Of a stretch of DNA of 64,000 nucleotides, positions 16,980 through 25,765 are shown piece after piece. The translations under genes were made by a program, and so were the position numbers. Source of the stretch: Arachnia propionica (GTDB lineage: Bacteria; Actinomycetota; Actinomycetes; Propionibacteriales; Propionibacteriaceae); NCBI RefSeq assembly GCF_003932785.1, contig NZ_RQYT01000010.1:1-64000 (forward strand), read 5' to 3'. How positions within the stretch are numbered: the first letter of the stretch is position 1; the number at the start of each line of letters is the position of its first letter. The notes below the pieces were generated by a model that was not told where the DNA came from, did not search any database, and saw only the letters and a program-made list of their open reading frames with translations.

Positions 16980-18320
16980 TCACAGCACCATGGCGGCGAC
17001 CCAACCCGCGGCCAGCAATGGCAGGTTGAAGTGGAGGAAGGTGGGGATGACGGTGTCGCGGATGTGGTCGTGCTGGCCGTCGGCGCCGAGACCCGCGGTG
17101 GGGCCGAGCGTGGAGTCGGAGGCGGGGGAGCCCGCGTCGCCGAGCGCCCCGGCGGTGCCGATGATCGAGACCGTCGCGAGCGGGGAGAAGCCGAGGGTCG
17201 CGCACAGCGGCACGTAGATGGCGGCGATGATCGGCAGCGTCGAGAACGACGAGCCGATGCCCATCGTGACCAGCAGTCCGACGAGCAGCATCGCGAGGGC
17301 CGCGGCGGCCCTGTTGTCCCCGACCAGGGCGGCGCTGCCCTCGACGAGGGGGCCGATCCGGTCGGTCGCCTTCATGACGGAGGCGAACTTTTGGGCGGTG
17401 ATCATGATGAAACCGATGAGGGCCATCATGCGCATCCCGGCCGTGAACACCTCGTCGGCCTCCAGGACCCGCACCGCCCCCGTCGCGACGAAGATGAACA
17501 GGCCGACGAGCGCGCCGACGAGGAGGGAGTCCGCCTTCGAGTCGCTCGCCGTCAGCCATGTCTGGACGGCGAAGGAGCCGAGGATTGCCACCACCGCGAT
17601 GATCACCTTGGGGCGGCTGACGACGGTGGTCGCGCGGACCTCGTCGTCGACGGGCGTGTAGTCGCGGGGCCTGCGGTAGGTGACGAGCAGGGCGACGACG
17701 AGCCCCGCCACCATCCCGAGCGCGGGAATCCCCATGGCGGCCATGACGTTGACGCCCGCGACGTCCATCCCGGCGGCGGCGATGTTCTTCAGCAGGATAT
17801 CCTCGAGGAAGATCTTCCCGAAACCGAGTGGCAGGAACATGTAGGTCGTGACGAGCCCGAAGGTCAGCGCGCACGCGATGGCGCGACGGTCGAGGCGGAG
17901 CTGGGTCATGATCGCCAGCAGGGGCGGGATGAGCAGCGGGATGAAGGCGATGTGGACCGGGATGAGGTTCTGGCTCATCACCGCCATCGCGACGACCCCG
18001 CCGATGATGCCCCACTTCACCCAGAACGCGGCGCGACCGGCGGCGTCCTGACCGCTCAGTCGGCAGATGAGCGCGTCGGCGAGGAGCTGCGGCAGCCCCG
18101 AATGGGCCACGGCCATGGCGAAGGCGCCGAGCAGCGCGTAGGACAGCGCGATCTTGGCGCCGTCGCCCAGTCCGGTCTGGAACGCGACCATCGTCGCCTC
18201 CAGGCCGACCCCGGCGAGCAGCCCGCCGACGACGGCGCCGACGAACAGTGCCAGGACCACGTGGACACGGAGCAGGGCCAGCGCCAGCATGACGACGACC
18301 GCGATGAGGACAGGATTCAT
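16980..18320 (-). CDS. Na+/H+ antiporter-family permease (YuiF-like)
   Basis: 446 aa with about eleven or twelve hydrophobic segments. The order of motifs (VLALFVGAVVGGLLAGVGLE, SYALLGAFAMAVAHSGLPQ, MSQNLIPVHIAFIPLLIPPL, FGLVTTYMFLPLGFGKIFLE, and late GTAGALGDAGSPASDSTLGP) agrees with the Na_H_antiport_2/NhaC-like family that includes B. subtilis YuiF, which has been tied to Na+/H+ exchange or amino acid uptake. The substrate is not certain from sequence. The ATG at 18320 has GGAGG seven bases upstream. It is transcribed away from the SRP RNA gene, with ~75 bp between them. Confidence 0.85.
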   Translation of the reverse strand: MNPVLIAVVVMLALALLRVHVVLALFVGAVVGGLLAGVGLEATMVAFQTGLGDGAKIALSYALLGAFAMAVAHSGLPQLLADALICRLSGQDAAGRAAFWVKWGIIGGVVAMAVMSQNLIPVHIAFIPLLIPPLLAIMTQLRLDRRAIACALTFGLVTTYMFLPLGFGKIFLEDILLKNIAAAGMDVAGVNVMAAMGIPALGMVAGLVVALLVTYRRPRDYTPVDDEVRATTVVSRPKVIIAVVAILGSFAVQTWLTASDSKADSLLVGALVGLFIFVATGAVRVLEADEVFTAGMRMMALIGFIMITAQKFASVMKATDRIGPLVEGSAALVGDNRAAAALAMLLVGLLVTMGIGSSFSTLPIIAAIYVPLCATLGFSPLATVSIIGTAGALGDAGSPASDSTLGPTAGLGADGQHDHIRDTVIPTFLHFNLPLLAAGWVAAMVL

Positions 18321-18383
18321 CGCTCAACCTCCAAGGCGATGATGCCGGGTCCGGGCGGTGGCGGTGAGGGCCGTCCCAGTGTG

Positions 18384-18389
18384 TAGACT
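18384..18389 (+). promoter_or_regulatory. -10 box for SRP RNA
   Basis: TAGACT, seven bases before the first base of the SRP RNA helix. No convincing -35 is visible. Confidence 0.5.
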
Positions 18390-18395
18390 GGGGGA

Positions 18396-18488
18396 AGGTT
18401 CCTCGCGCGGCGGTATCTCGCCCAACTCCCCCAGGGCCGGAAGGCAGCAAGGGTAAGTGAGCTCTTCCGGGTGCGCGAGGGGCCCTTT
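18396..18488 (+). ncRNA. ffs: Small signal recognition particle RNA (4.5S type)
   Basis: The apical loop signature CCGGAAGGCAGCAAGGG is present near 18438–18454. The ends GGTTCCTCGCGC (18397–18408) and GCGCGAGGGGCC (18473–18484) pair over 12 positions and close a single long hairpin of about 93 bases, the bacterial 4.5S size without an Alu domain. The transcript runs into TTTTT at 18486–18490, which serves as a terminator. It binds Ffh and guides secreted proteins to the membrane. Placement just upstream of dnaX-ybaB-recR is the conserved scr-dnaX order seen in Gram-positives. Confidence 0.95.
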
Positions 18489-18550
18489 TTCATGTCCGGC
18501 CGACGGTGGCCCAGGACGTCCCACGGCCTGGCCCCGCGGCCTCTTCTCGG

Positions 18551-18761
18551 TCACGAACCGCCGTTCTGCTTCGCCTAAAACGTTTCAAACGCGGGCTCGC
18601 CGAAGTAAAGCGGCGGTTCGTGCACGCCGGGGGGAGGTCCGCGCTCGGGTATCACCCGGACGACCGCCGCGGACCTCCTCGACTGCCACGATCCAGGGTG
18701 CTCCTCGTCGTCCGCCTTGCCAGGGGCCACCGTGACGATCCCCCGTCCGCGCACCCTCTAA
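18551..18761. repeat. REP-like palindrome plus tail (family A, copy 1)
   Basis: CACGAACCGCCG (18552–18563) and CGGCGGTTCGTG (18611–18622) are perfect inverted arms around a centre with AACGTTTCAAACG. A tail with CGTCGTCCGCCTTGC, ACGATCCCCC and CCGCGCACCCTCTAA (18747–18761) follows. The same parts in the same order recur at 60463–60724, again directly upstream of a gene. The rest of 18490–18771 holds nothing else. Confidence 0.75.
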
Positions 18762-18764
18762 GGT
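18759..18764 (+). promoter_or_regulatory. -10 box for dnaX, supplied by the repeat end
   Basis: TAAGGT lies seven bases before the GTG at 18772. Its first bases are the last bases of the repeat tail. The same stretch, AGGTGGG, also looks like a Shine-Dalgarno, so either a leaderless or a short-leader start leads to 18772. Confidence 0.45.
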
Positions 18765-18771
18765 GGGGGGC

Positions 18772-20967
18772 GTGGAAGACGAGTACGACGGCATCGAGGA
18801 CGAGTACGCCCCTCTCGACGACTACTTCGACGCCCCCGCCCCCGAGCAGGAGGGCCCGGGGCTGTTCGACGAGCCCGCCTTCGAGCAGGATGGCCCGGGA
18901 TTGTTCGACGAGCCCGAGGAGGAGCCGGAGGTCGCAGCACCCTCGACCCCGTCGGCGGTCCCGTCCGTGACCGCCGAGCCCGCGCCGACGACGGAGGCCG
19001 CCCTGCCGCTGGCCCTCTACCGTCGCTACCGGCCCGACTCGTTCGCCGAGGTGATCGGGCAGGAGCACGTCACCGTCCCCCTCATGCGGGCCCTCGACAA
19101 CAACCGCGTCAACCACGCCTACCTTTTCTCCGGGCCCCGCGGCTGCGGCAAGACCACCTCAGCCCGCATCCTCGCCCGCTGCCTCAACTGCGAGCAGGGC
19201 CCGACCTCCACCCCTTGTGGCGAGTGCCGCTCCTGCACCGACCTCGCCCGCGGCGGCCCCGGCAGCATCGACGTCATCGAGATCGACGCGGCCAGCCACG
19301 GTGGCGTCGACGACGCTCGCGACCTCAGGGAACGTGCCTTCTTCGCCCCCGTGCACAGCCGCTACAAGATCTACATCATCGATGAGGCCCACATGGTGAC
19401 CCAGCAGGGCTTCAATGCCCTGCTGAAGCTGGTGGAGGAGCCGCCGCCGCACGTGAAGTTCGTCTTCGCCACCACCGAGCCGGAGAAGGTGATCGGGACC
19501 ATCCGATCCCGCACCCACCACTACCCGTTCCGCCTCGTCCCGCCGCGCCTGCTGGGTGAGTACCTCGCCGAGATCTGCGCCTCCGAGGGGGTGGCGGTGG
19601 ATCACGCCGCCCTGCCGCTGGTGGTGCGCGCCGGTGGCGGCTCGGTGCGTGACTCCCTGTCGATCCTCGACCAGCTCCTCGGCGGGGCGGGGGAGGCGGG
19701 GGTCTCCCACGACCAGGCGGCCGCGCTGCTCGGCTTCACCCCCGACGCGCTGCTCGACGAGATCGTCGACGCCTTCGCCGCCGGGGACGGTGCCGGGGTG
19801 TTCCGCTCCATCGACAAGGTCATCGAGGTGGGGCAGGACCCGCGTCGTTTCGCCGAGGACCTGCTGCGTCGTCTCCGTGACCTCGTCATCCTGGCCGCCG
19901 TCCCGCAGGCCGCCGAGACCGGGATGCTCGACGTCCCCGCCGACCAGGCCGAGCGCCTCGCCACACAGGTGGCGGGCATGGGGGCGGGAGAGCTGACCCG
20001 CGCCGCCGAGGTCATCGCGACGGGGCTCACCCAGATGCGTGGCACCACGGCCCCGAGGCTCCACCTCGAACTCATGTGCGCCAGGGTGCTGCTGCCCGGC
20101 GCCGACACCGACGAGCGGGGCCTCCACGCCCGCATGGATCGGTTGGAGCGTCGCGTCGGGATGATGGGCGAGGCTCCCGCCCCCGTGGCCCCGCCCGCTG
20201 CACCGGCCCAGGCCCCCGCCGCGCCCATACCACCGGCTGCCCCGCCGGCGCCGAGTCAGCCCGCCCCGTCGGCCCCGGAAGCGCCCCCGCCGCCCGCGCC
20301 GACGCCCCCTCCCGCGCAGCCCGCACCCCAGCCGACGTCGGGATCCCGGCCGCAGCGACGCCCGGCCGGGGCGCCTCCCGGCAGTCGCGATGTCCCCGCG
20401 CCCGCCGCCCCGCCCCAGTCGGAGCAGCGGACCGCCCGCCCGGCGGGGGGTGGGGCCATGACCACCCCGGAGTTGCGTCAGGTGTGGCCGAGCATCCTGG
20501 AGGAGGTCAAGCGGCGTCGCCGGTTCGCCCACATCATGTTGTCGCGGCACGCCCAGGTGCTCGACGTTTCCGACGGGCAGCTGCTCCTCGGCTTCTCCGA
20601 CGCCGGGGCGAGGGAGAACTTCAGCTCCTCCGGGGTGGGGGACCTCCTCGTGGAGGCGATCGTCCAGGTGATCGGGGTGGAGTTCAGGGTGCAGGCGATC
20701 ATGGGTGGCGAGACCCCGCCCCCCATCACCCCGACGCCCTCGCCGCCCCAGCAGCCGCGGCCGCAGGAGGTGCGCGTTCCGGCAGAGCAGCCGTCCGCCC
20801 CGGAGCCCCCGGCCTCGTCGCGACGTCCGGCCCCGAGCCCGCCCCCGCCCCCGGAGGTCGAGCCCGAGGTCGCCGAGGACGACCAGGACCTCGAGGACCC
20901 GGACACCCTCGCCGCCCGACTCCTCACCACCGAGCTCGGCGCCGAGATCATCCCCGACGCGGACTGA
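18772..20967 (+). CDS. dnaX: DNA polymerase III subunit gamma/tau
   Basis: 731 aa. The clamp-loader AAA+ core starts at about residue 78 (LALYRRYRPDSFAEVIGQEH) with Walker A GPRGCGKTTSAR, zinc-binding CLNCEQGPTSTPCGECRSC, Walker B IYIIDEAHM and sensor 1 FATTEP. The collar domain follows (HLELMCARVLLPG), then a Pro/Ala linker and a C-terminal domain (SILEEVKRRRRFAHIMLSRH) like tau domain V. It loads the beta clamp on DNA. The ~77-residue acidic N-terminal extension is unusual and holds a near-exact repeat of EQ(E/D)GPGLFDEP. Start at 18772 was chosen for AGGTGGG at proper distance; a GTG three codons earlier lies inside that motif. Upstream of ybaB and recR in the standard order. Confidence 0.95.
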   Translation: MEDEYDGIEDEYAPLDDYFDAPAPEQEGPGLFDEPAFEQDGPGLFDEPEEEPEVAAPSTPSAVPSVTAEPAPTTEAALPLALYRRYRPDSFAEVIGQEHVTVPLMRALDNNRVNHAYLFSGPRGCGKTTSARILARCLNCEQGPTSTPCGECRSCTDLARGGPGSIDVIEIDAASHGGVDDARDLRERAFFAPVHSRYKIYIIDEAHMVTQQGFNALLKLVEEPPPHVKFVFATTEPEKVIGTIRSRTHHYPFRLVPPRLLGEYLAEICASEGVAVDHAALPLVVRAGGGSVRDSLSILDQLLGGAGEAGVSHDQAAALLGFTPDALLDEIVDAFAAGDGAGVFRSIDKVIEVGQDPRRFAEDLLRRLRDLVILAAVPQAAETGMLDVPADQAERLATQVAGMGAGELTRAAEVIATGLTQMRGTTAPRLHLELMCARVLLPGADTDERGLHARMDRLERRVGMMGEAPAPVAPPAAPAQAPAAPIPPAAPPAPSQPAPSAPEAPPPPAPTPPPAQPAPQPTSGSRPQRRPAGAPPGSRDVPAPAAPPQSEQRTARPAGGGAMTTPELRQVWPSILEEVKRRRRFAHIMLSRHAQVLDVSDGQLLLGFSDAGARENFSSSGVGDLLVEAIVQVIGVEFRVQAIMGGETPPPITPTPSPPQQPRPQEVRVPAEQPSAPEPPASSRRPAPSPPPPPEVEPEVAEDDQDLEDPDTLAARLLTTELGAEIIPDAD

Positions 20968-20982
20968 GGCCCCGGCGGGGGA

Positions 20983-21008
20983 GGCCCACGTGCATCGCGG
21001 CGTGGGCC
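20983..21008 (+). terminator. Hairpin after dnaX
   Basis: GGCCCACG and CGTGGGCC pair over 8 bp around a 10-base loop, 15 bases after the dnaX stop. No U-run, so function is only probable. Confidence 0.45.
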
Positions 21009-21023
21009 GCGACGAGAGGTGAG

Positions 21024-21094
21024 CATGAACCGCCGCCTTGCCTCCACGAGCCCGCGATGTCAACGCTGCCACCGAAGCAGAACGGCGATTCGTG
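21024..21094. repeat. REP-like palindrome (family A, copy 2)
   Basis: The sequence from CATGAACCGCCG to CGGCGATTCGTG with the centre GCGATGTCAACGCTGCCA matches the reverse complement of 57259–57331 over its full length, with a decayed left arm. It sits between dnaX and ybaB and is followed after 9 bp by the 129-bp family B element. Confidence 0.7.
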
Positions 21095-21103
21095 ACCGTG
21101 ATG

Positions 21104-21232
21104 GTTTCGCCTGCCTTGTCGCGGGTTCGCCTGTCTTGGGTGGGGTTCGCCTGCCTTGACGACGGCTCGCCTGTCTTGTTGGGCAGGCGAAGTGAAAGAA
21201 GGCAGGCGTTTCCGACCCAAGGCAGGCGAATC
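21104..21232. repeat. 129-bp element with 20-bp-spaced TTCGCCTG repeats (family B, copy 1)
   Basis: Four forward units (T/C)TCGCCTG(C/T)CTTG begin at 21106, 21126, 21146 and 21166, exactly 20 bp apart. Three inverted units GGCAGGCG follow at about 21182, 21201 and 21221. The ends form an imperfect terminal inverted repeat closing with CAAGGCAGGCGAATC. The copy at 43885–44013 has the same length and aligns without gaps. No reading frame here looks coding. Confidence 0.85.
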
Positions 21233-21349
21233 AGCGTGCCGAGGAGGCCGGGGCGGAGGTGGCCGAGGCGTCCGGGCGATCGTCGTGGGTTCCGACCTCA
21301 CCGTGAACCCGCCGCGCTGCGACATCCCGGATTGGTCGGTGCGACCTCC

Positions 21350-21355
21350 TATCAT
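21350..21355 (+). promoter_or_regulatory. -10 box for ybaB-recR
   Basis: TATCAT, 29 bases before the ybaB ATG; AAGGAG (21374–21379) is the ribosome binding site. This would let ybaB-recR be transcribed separately from dnaX despite the repeats between them. Confidence 0.45.
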
Positions 21356-21384
21356 GGACGCGACACGACACAGAAGGAGCCGAG

Positions 21385-21690
21385 ATGTTCGAGGGCATGG
21401 ACATGAACGCGCTGCTGGCGCAGGCCCAGCAGATGCAGGAGCAGATGATGGCTGCCCGCGACGATCTCGCAGGCCAGGAGTTCGAGGCCGCCGCCGGCGG
21501 GGAACTCGTCAAGGTCAAGGTCAACGGCCTCGGGGACCTCGTCGACGTGACCATCGCGCCCGCCGCCTGCGACCCGGAGGACACCGAGACCCTCGGCGCC
21601 CTCATCGTCGCCGCCTACCGGACGGCCCGGCAGGACGCGGAACAGGCCGCCTCCGCCGCGGCCCCGAAGATCCCGGGACTGGGGTTCTGA
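21385..21690 (+). CDS. ybaB: YbaB/EbfC nucleoid-associated protein
   Basis: 101 aa, the family's usual size. The N-terminal helix [16 protein letters not shown] is followed by the beta-sheet core [20 protein letters not shown] and the helix [19 protein letters not shown], the tweezer-like dimer fold. It binds DNA and is usually encoded between dnaX and recR, as here. AAGGAG lies five bases before the ATG. The recR TTG follows after one base, so the two are co-translated. Confidence 0.95.
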   Translation: MFEGMDMNALLAQAQQMQEQMMAARDDLAGQEFEAAAGGELVKVKVNGLGDLVDVTIAPAACDPEDTETLGALIVAAYRTARQDAEQAASAAAPKIPGLGF

Positions 21691-21691
21691 G

Positions 21692-22390
21692 TTGTACGAG
21701 GGCCCGATCCAGGACCTCATCGACGAGCTGAGCCGGCTGCCCGGCGTCGGCCCGAAGGGGGCGCAGCGCATCGCCTTCCACCTGCTCGACGCCCCGGAGG
21801 AGGAGGTCTTCCGGCTCGCGGAGGTGCTGCGTCGTGTCAAGGAGGCCGCCCAGTTCTGCGAGGTCTGCTTCAACGTGACCCAGGAGTCGAGGTGCCGGAT
21901 CTGCCGGGATCCGCGCCGTGACCCGTCGCTGCTGTGCGTGGTGGAGGAGTCGAAGGACGTCGTCGCCATCGAACGCACCGGCGAGTTCCGCGGGCTCTAC
22001 CACGTGCTGGGCGGGGCCATCTCGCCCATCGACGGCCGCGGCCCGGGCGATCTGCGGACCCGGGAGCTGTTCCAGCGGCTCGCCGACGGGGTGGTCACCG
22101 AGGTGATCCTCGCCACCGACCCGGACACCCAGGGTGAGGCCACCGCCTCCTACCTCAGCCGGATGCTGCGCGACTTCGGGGTGTTCGTCACCCGTCCTGC
22201 CTCGGGGCTGCCCGTCGGCGCAGACCTCGAGTACGCGGATCAGGTGACCCTCGGCCGCGCCTTCGAGGGCCGCCGCTCGATGTTCGGCGACGCGCCGCCG
22301 CCCACCCCAACCCTGCCCACCCCGCAGCCGACGCCCCCGGCCGTGGCGGAACCGCAGCCGGTCAGCGCCTTCGCCTCCGTCATCCGCTGA
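21692..22390 (+). CDS. recR: Recombination mediator RecR
   Basis: 232 aa. The N-terminal helix-hairpin-helix [20 protein letters not shown], zinc finger [17 protein letters not shown], Toprim domain ([15 protein letters not shown] to [15 protein letters not shown]) and the C-terminal Walker B-like [18 protein letters not shown] are all in order. With RecF/RecO it loads RecA at single-strand gaps. A ~30-residue Pro-rich tail ([16 protein letters not shown]) extends beyond the usual ~200-residue end. Start is a TTG one base after the ybaB stop. The last 11 bp overlap the convergent PEP-synthase-like gene. Confidence 0.95.
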   Translation: MYEGPIQDLIDELSRLPGVGPKGAQRIAFHLLDAPEEEVFRLAEVLRRVKEAAQFCEVCFNVTQESRCRICRDPRRDPSLLCVVEESKDVVAIERTGEFRGLYHVLGGAISPIDGRGPGDLRTRELFQRLADGVVTEVILATDPDTQGEATASYLSRMLRDFGVFVTRPASGLPVGADLEYADQVTLGRAFEGRRSMFGDAPPPTPTLPTPQPTPPAVAEPQPVSAFASVIR

Positions 22391-24635
22391 CGGTCCCGGC
22401 CGAGCCGTCGACGACGAGTCGGGTCCCGTCGACGATGTCCATCGCCTCCGGCACCCCGAGGACGGCGGGGATCCCGTACTCGCGGGCGACGATCGCGGCG
22501 TGGGACAGCCGACCCCCGGTGCTCGCGACGACGGCGACGGCGCGGGCGAACAGCGGCGTCCAGGCCGGGTCGGTGGCCCGGCACACCAGGACATCGCCGG
22601 GCTGCAACCGGTGGAAGTCCTCCGGCCCGTGGATGATGCGCGCGGGTCCGCTGGCCCGTCCCGGGCTGGCGGGAACACCGTCGCCCGAGGCGTTGGCGGT
22701 GGCGGCGCCGTGGGTCGAGGCACTCCACACCGCCTCCGCGCGGTCCCGCTCGGGTTGCCGACGCTCGACGAGGGCCGCCACGTCGAGCCCCTCGCCGCGC
22801 AGCGCCCGCAGGGTCTCGTCGAGGGTGAGGAACAGCGCCTCCTCGCGGGTCAGCCCGAGACGCCCGGCGGCCTGCCCCGCGAGCCGACGCATCGCCACCC
22901 CCAACTCCTCGAACTCCTGCACCGACGCCTCCCGCATCACGTGCCCGGCCCGGTAGTCGGCCAGCAGCCGGGGGAACCGACGGACCAGGAAACGAGGCAG
23001 GCGGATGTCCTTCGTCGGGGGCGCGTCGACGGCCATCGCCGCCAGCATGAGGAACCCGGGCAGGTCCTCGCGCCAGGACCGGCTGGAGAAGACCTGGTAC
23101 ATGCGGGTGGCGCGGGCCCCGAAGCGGTCGAGGAAGGCCTTGACATCCACCCACCACGCGGTGCCGCGCAGGGCTTCGACGTCGATGGGGCTGCGGTTCA
23201 GCAGGGCGTGGACCTCCGCCGGGGCGCTGGTCGCCAGTTCGTGGAGTTCCCGGTTGAGCGTGGCGGTGACGTAGTCGAGGTCGCCCAGGAGGTCGAACTG
23301 GGAGAGCCCGGAGCGGGTCACCCGCAGCAGCGCGTCCAGCCGCAGCCCCCGCATGAGGTGCTGGCTCAGGTACTGCATCCGCCGATCCACGATCTCTCGG
23401 GCCTCGGCCAGGAGTTCGACCATCGCCGCAGCGAGTTCCCCGTCGGTGAGGGGGTCCAGGGGCAGCGTCGAGAACCGTGCCGCGAGCTGCCGGGCGCGAC
23501 GCCCCTCCGCGTGTTCCCAGTCGCGCGGGTCGAGCCGGTTCCTGCGTCGAAGCGACGTCCAGATCCGCCACGGCGCGCGGACCCGCACCCGGGGATGGCC
23601 GATGCGCGCCACCCCGTCGTCGTCCATCGTGACCAAGTCGTCGACGCCCTCGATCTCCAGTCCGATCCGGCGCGCCACCGAGGCCAGGATCGGCAGCAGC
23701 ATCTCCACCATCGCCAGGTCCAGCGGGTGGGGGGAGGGGAAGTGCTCGATGACGTCGTCGCGGAACATCCGGGCGAGCAACCCCGGGCGTTTCTCGATGC
23801 TCGTGGTGACGGGGCGGGCCTGGAGCAGCCACAGTCGATCCCCCTCCAGCGCCCATTCGATGTCCATCGGGGTTGCGTAGTGCCTCTCGACGCGGAGGGC
23901 CAGGGAGGCGATCCGCCGGGCCTGACGGTCGGTGATGGCCGGTGCCGTCGGGTCGGCGACGGGGCGGGTGACGGTCGATCCGTTCGGGGCGAGGTCGATG
24001 CGGGTGGCCTTCACCCCGGGCCGACGCCGGATCCGACGCCCGACCTGGTGGGCGTCCGGGGTGACGGCCCCGGAGACCACTGACTCGCCCAGCCCGAACG
24101 CGGACTCGATGCTCACCTCGCGGCTGCCCGTCACCGGGTCGACGGTGAAGGCGACGCCTGCCGCGTCGGCGGGAACCATCCGCTGCACCACGACCGCCAG
24201 GGCCACGTCCGCGTCGTCGATGCCCTGCTCCCGGCGGTAGGCGATCGCCCGTTCGCTCCACAGCGAGGCCCAGCAGCGCCGCACGGCCGCGATGACGTCG
24301 TCGCCGACGACCCCGAGGACGGTCTCCTGCTGGCCCGCGAAGGATGCCTCCGGGAGGTCCTCGGCGGTGGCGGAGGACCGGACCGCGACGGGGCCGCCGA
24401 GCGCGGCCGTCGCCTCCAGCAGCTCCGCTTCCAATCCGTCAGGCAGCTCCGCACGGGCCACCGTCTCCGCGGTGATGCCGGGCAGGGCGGCCACGGCCCG
24501 GCGGTAGGCCTGTGTGGTGAGGCAGAACCCGTCGGGGACCGGCATCCCCATCCGGATCAGCTCCCCGAGGTTCGCCCCCTTCCCGCCGACGAGGTCGAGG
24601 TCGTCCTTGCCGACGCAGTGCAGGTCGATGATCAT
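22380..24635 (-). CDS. PEP-synthase/rifampicin-phosphotransferase-like enzyme
   Basis: 751 aa. The N-terminal ATP-grasp half ([75 protein letters not shown]) and the C-terminal phosphohistidine domain ([19 protein letters not shown], His ~712) are clear. Between them is a long helical domain (residues ~320–640) with Met-, Leu- and Arg-rich helices, unlike the PEP-binding TIM barrel of classical PEP synthase, which is absent. This three-part layout is that of rifampicin phosphotransferase, which transfers the ATP beta-phosphate to the drug through the swivelling His. An unknown substrate is also possible. Start ATG 24635 overlaps the MFS stop by 4 bp; a longer upstream reading runs through the MFS gene. 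Confidence 0.82.
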   Translation of the reverse strand: MIIDLHCVGKDDLDLVGGKGANLGELIRMGMPVPDGFCLTTQAYRRAVAALPGITAETVARAELPDGLEAELLEATAALGGPVAVRSSATAEDLPEASFAGQQETVLGVVGDDVIAAVRRCWASLWSERAIAYRREQGIDDADVALAVVVQRMVPADAAGVAFTVDPVTGSREVSIESAFGLGESVVSGAVTPDAHQVGRRIRRRPGVKATRIDLAPNGSTVTRPVADPTAPAITDRQARRIASLALRVERHYATPMDIEWALEGDRLWLLQARPVTTSIEKRPGLLARMFRDDVIEHFPSPHPLDLAMVEMLLPILASVARRIGLEIEGVDDLVTMDDDGVARIGHPRVRVRAPWRIWTSLRRRNRLDPRDWEHAEGRRARQLAARFSTLPLDPLTDGELAAAMVELLAEAREIVDRRMQYLSQHLMRGLRLDALLRVTRSGLSQFDLLGDLDYVTATLNRELHELATSAPAEVHALLNRSPIDVEALRGTAWWVDVKAFLDRFGARATRMYQVFSSRSWREDLPGFLMLAAMAVDAPPTKDIRLPRFLVRRFPRLLADYRAGHVMREASVQEFEELGVAMRRLAGQAAGRLGLTREEALFLTLDETLRALRGEGLDVAALVERRQPERDRAEAVWSASTHGAATANASGDGVPASPGRASGPARIIHGPEDFHRLQPGDVLVCRATDPAWTPLFARAVAVVASTGGRLSHAAIVAREYGIPAVLGVPEAMDIVDGTRLVVDGSAGTVSG

Positions 24636-25765
24636 GGGATGGCCTTTCGGGTGAGGTGCAGCCCCGCCAGCGCGGTGACGGCGAGGGTGAGGAAGAGTCC
24701 GGGGAGGGCGGCGGATCCGGCGGCGAGCCAGAGGCTCAGCAGGGGCACCCCGACGGCGGCGCCGGCGTTGCGGCCGAACTGGATGAGCCCGCTCGCCCGG
24801 GCGAGGTGCTCGCGGTCGACGGCGGCCTGCGCGTCGAGGAGCAGCAGTGGGTAGGCGGCCCCCAGGCCGATGCCGCCGAGGCCGAACCCGACGGCGACGA
24901 CGACGGGGGACGGAGCCAGGGCGGCGACGGTGCCGAGGAGGACGAGCGTCCAACTCATGGGGCGGATCGCGGGGTGTTTCTCCAGGCGGCCCGAGACGGC
25001 GACCCCTGCGCCCAGCCCGAGCAGCATCGGCAGCAGCAGCCAGCCCGTGACGGTGGGGGACAGGGCGTGACGGTCCTGCAGCAGCAGCGGCGCGTAGGTG
25101 AGGCAGCCGAGCATCACCACCCCGAGGAGGAGGGCCAGCGCCGCCGAGGTGCCGAGGCGGGCGTCCTGCCACATCCGCCACTGGGCGCGCGCCGAGAACC
25201 CCCACCACCTCGGTGGCACGTCCCGGGTGGGGAGGTGCCGGGCCAGGACGAGGGAGAACAGCCCGATGGGGACGGTGACGGCCATGCCGACCCGCCAACC
25301 GGGGCCGTCGGTCATCCACCCACCGAGCGGCGCCCCGATGCCGTTCGCGACCACCTGGCTGAGCGCGAACCACGTGAGGGCGTGGCCGCGCTGATCCTCG
25401 TCGTGGACCATGCCGATCGCGGCGACCGTGGCAGGGGCGATGGCCCCGCCACCCACACCCTGGAGGGCGCGGGCCGCGAGCAGCCACCCCATGTCGGGGG
25501 CGAGGGCGACCCCGAGCGCCCCGGCGGCGAAGCAGAGATGTCCCAGTGCGAACACGCGCCGGGGTCCGATCCGGTCGGCCCACTGGGCGAAGACCGGCAG
25601 GGTGAGGGTGGACATCGCAAGGTAGCAGCCCCCGACGAAGCCGTACCAGTGGGGTGCGTGCAGTTCGGCGACGATACGCGGGGTGGCGTTGGTGAGCAGG
25701 GTCTGCATGAGCGCGGAGGCAACCGCACCGGTGACCCCGGCGCCGATCACTCCCGCGCGGCTCAC
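24632..25765 (-). CDS. MFS drug-efflux-type transporter
   Basis: 377 aa with about twelve membrane segments. It carries MFS motif A after helix 2 (FAQWADRIGPRRVFALG), ALQGVGGGAIAPATVAAIG and the antiporter-type motif NGIGAPLGGWMTDGPGWR. It is shorter than the 14-helix QacA group, so best called a 12-helix drug:H+ antiporter type. Start GTG 25765 overlaps the TetR stop (GTGA) and its own stop overlaps the next start (ATGA), so regulator, pump and modifying enzyme are translated as a chain. Substrate unknown; the neighbour suggests an antibiotic or natural product. Confidence 0.85.
   Translation of the reverse strand: MSRAGVIGAGVTGAVASALMQTLLTNATPRIVAELHAPHWYGFVGGCYLAMSTLTLPVFAQWADRIGPRRVFALGHLCFAAGALGVALAPDMGWLLAARALQGVGGGAIAPATVAAIGMVHDEDQRGHALTWFALSQVVANGIGAPLGGWMTDGPGWRVGMAVTVPIGLFSLVLARHLPTRDVPPRWWGFSARAQWRMWQDARLGTSAALALLLGVVMLGCLTYAPLLLQDRHALSPTVTGWLLLPMLLGLGAGVAVSGRLEKHPAIRPMSWTLVLLGTVAALAPSPVVVAVGFGLGGIGLGAAYPLLLLDAQAAVDREHLARASGLIQFGRNAGAAVGVPLLSLWLAAGSAALPGLFLTLAVTALAGLHLTRKAIP

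Noticed and set aside
20478-21047. Antisense frame over the end of dnaX
   Set aside because: Ser/Arg-rich shadow without start signals.
21104-21232. CRISPR-like array
   Set aside because: Repeats are 12–13 bp with 7-bp gaps and then turn into inverted copies; no spacers of CRISPR length and no cas genes.
22380-25583. Single 1067-residue PEP-synthase-like protein
   Set aside because: The first ~316 codons are the shadow of the MFS gene; ATG at 24635 with the ATGA overlap gives a natural N-terminus.
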